10,654 nucleotides of DNA from Spirochaetaceae bacterium (lineage in GTDB: Bacteria > Spirochaetota > Spirochaetia > JABEVK01), in contig JAHFSN010000036.1 of NCBI GenBank assembly GCA_023265735.1, forward strand, positions 1 through 10,654. The letters are read 5' to 3'. Of this stretch, positions 6,028 through 10,654 are shown one piece after another. Numbering within the stretch: the first letter of the stretch is position 1; each line of letters opens with the position of its first letter. Position numbers and translations under genes: made by a program. Below the pieces are notes generated by a model. It saw only the letters and a program-made list of their open reading frames with translations. It did no database searches and was not told the origin of the DNA.

Positions 6028-7245
6028 ATGGAACCCGTTCAGAAATCCAGCAAACTCGACAATGTGCTCTACGACATCCGGGGCGCGGCCCTGGTTCAAG
6101 CGACGAAGATGGAGGCCGAGGGGTACCGCATCCTGAAGCTCCATACCGGGAACCCGGCCCCCTTCGGGTTCAACGCCCCCGAAGAAGTGGTCCGCGACAT
6201 GATCGTGAATCTGAACAACGCCCAGGGCTATTCCGATTCCAAGGGCATCTTTGCCGCCCGGAAGGCCGTCATGCAGTCGACCCAGGAGAAGGGCGTCAAG
6301 GGCGTCGACATCAACGACATCTGGATCGGGAACGGGGTCAGCGAACTGATCACCATTTCCCTCCAGGCCCTGCTGAACAACGGGGACGAGCTCCTGATTC
6401 CGGCACCCGATTATCCTCTGTGGACCGCCGCGACCAACCTGGCCGGCGGGAAGGCCGTCCACTACCGCTGCGACGAGCAGTCCGACTGGGCCCCCGATCT
6501 CGAAGACATGGAGCGTAAGATCACCGACCGCACGGTGGGCGTGGTGGTCATCAATCCCAACAATCCCACTGGGGCCATCTACCCCAAGGCCGTCCTCGAG
6601 GCGATCATCGACATCGCCCGGCGCCACGGCCTCATCGTGTTCAGCGACGAGATTTACGACAAGATCGTCTACGACGGCGACCCCCACTATTCCATGGCGT
6701 CCCTGGCCGACGACGTGCTGTTCGTCACCTTCAACGGACTCTCGAAGGCCTACCGGGCTGCAGGGTTCCGGTCGGGGTGGATGTACCTGGCCGGGGCCAA
6801 ACACCTGGCCACCAACTACCGGGAAGGTCTGGACATGCTGGCCAACATGCGCATGTGCGCCAATGTGCCGGCCCAATACGCCATCCAGACGTCCCTGGGG
6901 GGCTACCAGAGCATCAACGACCTGACCAAACCCGGAGGGCGTCTGTACGAGCAGCGCACCTTCTGCTGGGAGAGGGTCAACCGTATCCCTGGGGTCAGCT
7001 GCGTGAAGCCCCGGGCGGCCCTGTACTGTTTCCCCAAGCTTGACCTCAAGAAATTCCACATCGAAGACGACCAGAAGTTCATCTACGACTTCCTCGTGGC
7101 CAAGCGAGTTCTCCTCGTCCAGGGCAAGGGTTTCAATTGGCCCGAGCCCGACCACTTCCGGATCGTGTTCCTGCCCAACATCGAAGACCTGAAAGCCGCC
7201 CTCGACGGCCTCGAGGAATTCCTGGTCGACTATCGGCAAGGTTAG
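6028..7245 (+). CDS. alaA: Alanine aminotransferase AlaA (PLP-dependent, class I)
   Basis: This enzyme interconverts pyruvate plus glutamate with alanine plus 2-oxoglutarate in the cytoplasm. The 405 residues equal the length of E. coli AlaA and follow it closely throughout: KSSKLDNVLYDIRG (6-19), LHTGNPAPFGF (38-48), AQGYSDSKG (65-73), GNGVSELI (101-108), PAPDYPLWTAA (126-136), INPNNPTGA (175-183), SDEIYDKI (206-213) and CVKPRAALY (325-333). Lys240 in NGLSKAYRAAGF is the Schiff-base lysine for PLP; Asn179, Asp207 and Tyr210 are the usual cofactor contacts, and Arg378 in DHFRIV should bind the substrate carboxylate. ATG at 6028 has AAAGG at 6017-6021. The frame is open upstream into ridA, but that part is shadow. 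Its stop overlaps the ribosome site of the next gene. Confidence 0.95.
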   Translation: MEPVQKSSKLDNVLYDIRGAALVQATKMEAEGYRILKLHTGNPAPFGFNAPEEVVRDMIVNLNNAQGYSDSKGIFAARKAVMQSTQEKGVKGVDINDIWIGNGVSELITISLQALLNNGDELLIPAPDYPLWTAATNLAGGKAVHYRCDEQSDWAPDLEDMERKITDRTVGVVVINPNNPTGAIYPKAVLEAIIDIARRHGLIVFSDEIYDKIVYDGDPHYSMASLADDVLFVTFNGLSKAYRAAGFRSGWMYLAGAKHLATNYREGLDMLANMRMCANVPAQYAIQTSLGGYQSINDLTKPGGRLYEQRTFCWERVNRIPGVSCVKPRAALYCFPKLDLKKFHIEDDQKFIYDFLVAKRVLLVQGKGFNWPEPDHFRIVFLPNIEDLKAALDGLEEFLVDYRQG

Positions 7246-7253
7246 GAGGCCCC

Positions 7254-7838
7254 ATGCGGCTGTGTCTCGTCCTTGGACTCCTGCTCACCGGGTTGGGCCC
7301 GGCGTTTGGACAGCTGCAGTACCCCTTTCCCTACGTCGACCTGGGGAAGGCCCAGGTTCTCATCGACACGCTGACCAAGGAAAATGAGTCGCTCAAGAAG
7401 GAACGCGAGCAGTTGGGCCAGAAAATCGAGGCTCTGCGGGCCCAGATTTTGACTTCCCAGCAAGGGTCCAGCGCCTTGGTGCCTCTGCTGGAAGACGTGA
7501 GGGCCCGAAACGCCGACCTCGCGACCCTCCTGGATTCCCTGGTCGACCGAGGTCTCCGGGTGAAGGCCCAGGCCGCCCTCGACAAGAACCACGCCACCGA
7601 GAAGCGCCTGGCCCAGCGCATCGACGAACTGGGGGCCCGGACCATCGATTGGGGGAACCAGATGCAGCAGCTAGTCGATCAGGCCTCCATCGACGACGCC
7701 CGGCTCAAGCGCAACACCGAAGACATCATCGTGCTCCAGGCTACGGTGGCCAAGACCAAGGCCCAGCAGGATAGGCTCACGGCCGTCATGGACCAGGTCG
7801 ACACGCTCTCGGCCAAGGCCGACGGGGCCCTCAAGTAA
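7254..7838 (+). CDS. Exported coiled-coil protein of unknown function
   Basis: The protein has 194 residues. The first 19 (MRLCLVLGLLLTGLGPAFG) form a signal peptide with a likely cleavage after AFG; there is no lipobox cysteine near the cleavage point, so it is probably a soluble periplasmic protein rather than a lipoprotein. From about 35 to 190 it is almost entirely charged heptad-like helix (for example ENESLKKEREQLGQKIEAL), broken by short turns near 70 and 98, suggesting a long coiled-coil or helical hairpin. I recognise no family. ATG at 7254 is preceded by AGGAGG (7244-7249), which overlaps the alaA TAG stop, so it is the last gene of the operon and probably coupled to alaA. Its TAA lies inside the end of the opposing Fur-family gene, an eight-base tail-to-tail overlap, and no terminator is visible after it. 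Confidence 0.85.
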   Translation: MRLCLVLGLLLTGLGPAFGQLQYPFPYVDLGKAQVLIDTLTKENESLKKEREQLGQKIEALRAQILTSQQGSSALVPLLEDVRARNADLATLLDSLVDRGLRVKAQAALDKNHATEKRLAQRIDELGARTIDWGNQMQQLVDQASIDDARLKRNTEDIIVLQATVAKTKAQQDRLTAVMDQVDTLSAKADGALK

Positions 7839-8322
7839 CCGATCGGACGGTCCCCGTTTGGCAGTCCTGGCACAGGCCGTAGAGGGTAATCGAGTGGCCC
7901 GCGATCTGGAAGCCGGCGTTGTGGGCAATTTGCTCCAGGGCCGCCGAATCGAAGCAGTAGGTGAGGGTCACGATTTTGTGGCACTGGCTGCAGGCCAGGT
8001 GGTGGTGGTGGGCATGGCCCGGAGCCACCCGTTCCCCGCAAACCCTGTACAGGCGTGTCCCGTCGGGAAACTCTACTTGATCGAGGACTTCGTGTTCAAC
8101 GAGGCTTTTGAGGGTCCGAAAGACCGTGGCTCGTCCCACGCCGTCCTTCTGCCGCATCCGGGTCCAGAGCTCGTCGGCCGTAAACCCTTGGCCCGTTCGG
8201 GCGAGTTCCCCGAGGAGTTCGAGGAGGAGCTGGCGCGGACCGCTCTGCCTCTGTCCGATCTGCGTGAACACTGCCTCCAACTCTTCGGCGATCCAGTGGG
8301 GCTCGGCCTCGAAGTCTTTCAT
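7831..8322 (-). CDS. Fur-family metal-responsive repressor (Zur-like)
   Basis: Fur-family proteins are dimeric DNA-binding repressors that sense metals. This one has 163 residues. The winged-helix domain occupies about 20-90, with the recognition-helix segment GRATVFRTLKSLVE (63-76). The dimerisation and metal domain follows: Cys95 in LYRVCGE, the His cluster HAHHHH (103-108), CSQC (111-114) and CQDC (151-154). The two CxxC pairs form the structural zinc site. Cys95 lines up with the regulatory Cys88 of E. coli Zur, which favours zinc sensing, although Fur, Mur or PerR function cannot be excluded by eye. ATG at 8322 overlaps the permease stop by four bases (ATGA), with a purine-rich ribosome site GGGGAAG ahead. 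Being last in a metal-transport operon suggests autoregulation of metal uptake; the operator should be upstream of the first gene, outside the window. Confidence 0.9.
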   Translation of the reverse strand: MKDFEAEPHWIAEELEAVFTQIGQRQSGPRQLLLELLGELARTGQGFTADELWTRMRQKDGVGRATVFRTLKSLVEHEVLDQVEFPDGTRLYRVCGERVAPGHAHHHHLACSQCHKIVTLTYCFDSAALEQIAHNAGFQIAGHSITLYGLCQDCQTGTVRSVT

Positions 8323-9212
8323 ACGTCTTCCCCTTCCTCGGCATCGGCCGCGTGGTGGTGGTGGCTGTGGGCGGGTTCCTCGGGGGCGACCCGGGTCAGG
8401 CGGCGGCCCAGGAGCAGCGATATCCCGTAGGTGAGGGCCGACAGCGTGCAGATGAAGAAGCCGACCGGGGCGTTGTCAAAGGGACCCGCGAACGCGAGAA
8501 CGAGACCACCCCAGGTAATGGCCAAGGCCAAGGCGACCGCCAGCCCCAGGGTCGCCAAGGGGCCCCGGCGCCATTGGAACGCGGCCCCGGCCGGACCTAC
8601 CAGGAGGGCGGACGAGAGGAGAACCCCCATGCTCTGAACGCTGACGGCCGTAGCCGCGGCCAGGAGGAGGAGGAAGACCACGCCCAGGGTCCGGGTGGAA
8701 ACTCCCCTGGCCCGGGCCGTGGCGCCGTCGATGCTCGCGAAGAGCAGGGGACGAAACACCGCAGCCAGGACCGTCAGGACCACCACGGCCACGACGCCCG
8801 ATCCCCAGAGGACGGCGTCGGACACGCTGAGGAGGGAACCAAAGAGAAGCTTGACTCCTCCGGCGGCGTGGGACCCCGGCATCTGGGCCTGGAGGCTTAG
8901 GAAGAGGACGCCCAACCCCAGGGAAAAGCTCAGGATCATCCCGATGTCGATGTCGCGTCCCTTCACCCTATCCCCGAGGTTGCCCAGGAGGACGGCGGCG
9001 AGGAGTCCGAGTCCGAGCATGCCCCAGAGGGGACCGAATCCGAGCAGGACGCCCCCCGTGGCCCCGGCAAAACCAATATCCGTCAGGGCCTCACCGGCAA
9101 AGGTCACGGCCCGGAGGACCATGAAGTACCCCACCAAGGAGCACAAAAGGGCCGCGATGGTGCCCTCCAGAAGGGCCCTTTGAAACACCTGGGAGGCGAT
9201 CAGTGCTTCCAC
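8319..9212 (-). CDS. Metal ABC transporter permease (ZnuB/TroD-like) with His-rich C-terminus
   Basis: Integral-membrane subunit of an ABC-3 family importer for zinc, manganese or iron. The chosen start is GTG at 9212, with GGAGG at 9222-9218 and a five-base spacer, giving 297 residues; a GTG at 9233 would add seven residues but has a poorer ribosome site. About eight hydrophobic helices are seen. The region LVGYFMVLRAVTFAGEALTDIGFAG is the conserved N-terminal part, and IDGATARARGV is the cytoplasmic loop that couples to the ATPase. The C-terminus has an extra tail from about 276 with HSHHHH at 282-287 followed by an acidic stretch (ADAEEGEDV), a possible cytosolic metal-binding or sensing element. 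Its stop overlaps the Fur-family start (ATGA) and its start overlaps the preceding permease by 13 bases, so the operon is continuous. Confidence 0.92.
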   Translation of the reverse strand: MEALIASQVFQRALLEGTIAALLCSLVGYFMVLRAVTFAGEALTDIGFAGATGGVLLGFGPLWGMLGLGLLAAVLLGNLGDRVKGRDIDIGMILSFSLGLGVLFLSLQAQMPGSHAAGGVKLLFGSLLSVSDAVLWGSGVVAVVVLTVLAAVFRPLLFASIDGATARARGVSTRTLGVVFLLLLAAATAVSVQSMGVLLSSALLVGPAGAAFQWRRGPLATLGLAVALALAITWGGLVLAFAGPFDNAPVGFFICTLSALTYGISLLLGRRLTRVAPEEPAHSHHHHAADAEEGEDV

Positions 9213-10012
9213 GGGAACCTCCGGACGCCCCACCGCACGGCGAGGTAGACGAGAAATGAAACCGTGGTCACAAAGAACCCCACGGGGATGGTGTCGAGCC
9301 AGATCGCCAGGCCCAGCCCCGCGAGCACCTCAACTTCCGCAAAGACGACGGCCAGGAGCAGTCCTGCCCAGGACCGCCGGGTCAGCAGCCGGGTCGAGGC
9401 GGCCGGCCCCACCAGGAGGGTGAACACCAGCAGCGTTCCGGTGACGGGGACAGTCCGCGCCACCATGAGCGCCGTAAGCAGCAGAAACACCCAGCCGAGA
9501 AGACGGACGGGGACGCCCCGGGCCCGGGCCGCCTCGGCGTCGAAGGTGGAGAACAGCAGGGGGCGGAAGAGGACGAGGAGCACCAGGACCACCGCCACGC
9601 TGGTGATCAGGGTTCCCCAGGCCTCGGCCCCATCGATCCCCAGGAGGGAGCCAAAGAGGATACCGTAGGCCCTCTGGGTCGAACCCCTGTAGAGACTCAG
9701 AAACAGGGCGCCCAGCCCCAGGGCAAAGACCATGACGATCCCGATGCCCTGGTCCCTCTGGCGCGACTCCTTGCCCAGAAAGGAGAAAACCGTGGCGGCG
9801 CCGCCGCTGAACGCCAGGAGTCCCCAGAAGGGAGGGAGGCCCAGGACGACGGCCCCCATGGCCCCCGCAAAGCCGATGTTGGGGAGGGCGTGGGCCGCGA
9901 AAGTCATGCCCCGGCCCACCAGAAAGTACCCCACCACCGAAGCACCGAGGGCCACGGACGTGGCGGCCAAGAGGGCGTGGCGAAGGAAGGCGTAGGTGAA
10001 GAGGTCTTCCAT
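9200..10012 (-). CDS. Metal ABC transporter permease (ZnuB/TroC-like)
   Basis: This is the other membrane subunit of the same importer, and the two would form a heterodimeric channel. The start is ATG at 10012 (MEDLFTYAFLRHALLAA), giving 270 residues; it overlaps the ATPase stop by one base (TGATG) and has GGAG at 10021-10018 five bases upstream. The frame is open for about 150 codons upstream, but those residues are Arg/Pro-rich and run within the ATPase gene in another frame, so they are not part of the protein. Helices begin at about 15; the segment VGRGMTFAAHALPNIGFAG (32-50) and the cytoplasmic loop DAEAARARGV (158-167) are hallmarks of the ABC-3 family. Its sequence is clearly related to the next permease, suggesting an old duplication. 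Substrate cannot be decided from the permease alone; zinc or manganese are the usual ones. Confidence 0.93.
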   Translation of the reverse strand: MEDLFTYAFLRHALLAATSVALGASVVGYFLVGRGMTFAAHALPNIGFAGAMGAVVLGLPPFWGLLAFSGGAATVFSFLGKESRQRDQGIGIVMVFALGLGALFLSLYRGSTQRAYGILFGSLLGIDGAEAWGTLITSVAVVLVLLVLFRPLLFSTFDAEAARARGVPVRLLGWVFLLLTALMVARTVPVTGTLLVFTLLVGPAASTRLLTRRSWAGLLLAVVFAEVEVLAGLGLAIWLDTIPVGFFVTTVSFLVYLAVRWGVRRFPWKH

Positions 10013-10654
10013 CACGTCTCCGCCCCGACCACGAAGCGGCGTCCGAGGGCGGCGACGACCTCGACGGGGGCTCCGTACAGCCGGGAAAGCACCTCGCTGG
10101 TGATCACTTCGTCGGGAGGCCCCGCGTGGCTTCGCCCGTTGGCCAGGTAGAGGACCCGATGGATTCGGGTCACCAGGGGATTCACGTCGTGGGCGGCCAG
10201 GAGAACCGAAATCCCCCGGGACTGGCGAACTCTGTCGACCAGATCGATGACCTCGGCCGAATGGGCGATGTCGAGGCTGGCCGTGGGTTCGTCGAGGAGG
10301 AGGAGGTCGGGCTCCGACACCAGGGCCTGGGCCAGAAGCAGTCTCTGGCGTTCGCCCCCCGATAGCTCGCCCATGGAGGCCTTGGCCAGGTGCCGGGCGT
10401 CGACCTCGTCGAGAACCCGGTCGATGAGGGCTTCGCGCCGGCGGCTCGGCCACCCCGGCCCCCAGCGGTGACCGTCGAGCCCAAACCCCACAATCTCCCG
10501 GGCCCGAAGCGCCGTGGACGTCTCGAGGCTGTGAAACTGGGCCATGTAGCCAATTCGGCGGTTTCCCTGGCGGGGAGGGGCCCCCAGCACCGTGGCCGAC
10601 CCCGCAGACAGGGGGAGGAGCCCCAGAATGGCCTTGAGCAGAGTGCTCTTCCCC
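10012..10654 (-). CDS. Metal ABC transporter ATP-binding subunit (ZnuC/TroB-like, 5' end missing)
   Basis: Cytoplasmic ATPase that powers the importer. The window cuts the gene inside its Walker A motif; the first visible residues are GKSTLLKAILGLLPL, so about 40 N-terminal residues are lost. In order: the Q-loop in GYMAQFHS, the signature LSGGERQR, Walker B LLLLDEPTASLD and the H-loop Asp-His region AAHDVNPL; all catalytic elements visible are intact. About 213 residues are seen. An ATG at 10590 is internal to the real gene, because the reading frame runs in from the window edge with the Walker A residues. The last bases of its TGA overlap the ATG of the permease. A periplasmic metal-binding protein (ZnuA/TroA type) would be expected on the minus strand to the right of 10654, but is not seen here. 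Confidence 0.93.
   Translation of the reverse strand, partial: GKSTLLKAILGLLPLSAGSATVLGAPPRQGNRRIGYMAQFHSLETSTALRAREIVGFGLDGHRWGPGWPSRRREALIDRVLDEVDARHLAKASMGELSGGERQRLLLAQALVSEPDLLLLDEPTASLDIAHSAEVIDLVDRVRQSRGISVLLAAHDVNPLVTRIHRVLYLANGRSHAGPPDEVITSEVLSRLYGAPVEVVAALGRRFVVGAET

Noticed and set aside
5971..7239. 422-codon minus-strand ORF opposite alaA
   Set aside because: It lies antisense to an unmistakable AlaA and its translation is Val/Gly/His/Asp-rich without domains, typical of antisense frames in GC-rich genes.
7839..7855. Possible small hairpin (ACCG...CGGT) after the coiled-coil gene as a terminator
   Set aside because: The stem is only about four pairs, has no T-tract, and lies within the Fur-family coding region.
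9200..10012. Possibility that the two permease genes are a recent tandem duplication or a frameshifted single gene
   Set aside because: Each is full length with its own ribosome site and start, and they are well diverged; two-permease operons are normal for tro/mnt-type importers.
10013..10453. N-terminal extension of the first permease frame (about 147 codons upstream of 10012)
   Set aside because: The extension is Arg/Pro/Gly-rich, overlaps the ATPase gene, and the ATG at 10012 has a good ribosome site and begins exactly where family homology starts.

Overview
The window is a fully coding, visibly GC-rich bacterial chromosome segment with no rRNA, tRNA, CRISPR array, insertion sequence or phage gene that I can see. 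The best taxonomic guess is a spirochaete (Spirochaetota). This rests on remembered family resemblance, not on a search: the SecF periplasmic motif GIDFKPG and the long SecD, the small two-helix membrane protein starting MKFKTLFLLFNAIIVISF, and a two-permease metal transporter laid out like the treponemal tro operon. It is tentative.

Layout from left to right. Positions 1-2267 (+) hold the 3' part of secD and all of secF, overlapping by one base and closed by a clear hairpin terminator at 2289-2315. Positions 2314-4768 (-) hold a three-gene unit converging on that terminator: a degenerate HD-GYP protein, a 351-residue helical protein of unknown function that ends in a textbook sliding-clamp-binding peptide (QLDLF), and a 64-residue small ORF whose stop codon lies inside the terminator's T-tract. 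An AT-rich gap at 4769-4829 carries overlapping divergent promoter candidates.

Positions 4830-7838 (+) hold a tightly packed four-gene operon: a two-helix membrane protein, ridA, alaA (alanine aminotransferase) and an exported coiled-coil protein. RidA and AlaA form a sensible metabolic pair, because RidA removes reactive enamine/imine products that damage PLP enzymes such as AlaA. Positions 7831-10654 (-) hold a metal-uptake operon: ATP-binding subunit (5' end beyond the window), two membrane permeases and a Fur/Zur-type regulator. The genes overlap one another, so they are probably cotranscribed from a promoter to the right of the window, where a substrate-binding protein would be expected.

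The most interesting points are the C-terminal clamp-binding motif on an unrecognised protein next to an HD-GYP protein, the loss of two metal-ligand aspartates in that HD-GYP domain, and the tro-like transporter that carries a Fur-type rather than DtxR-type regulator plus a histidine-rich permease tail. I see no clearly new multi-gene system; the 351-residue/64-residue pair is the nearest candidate.
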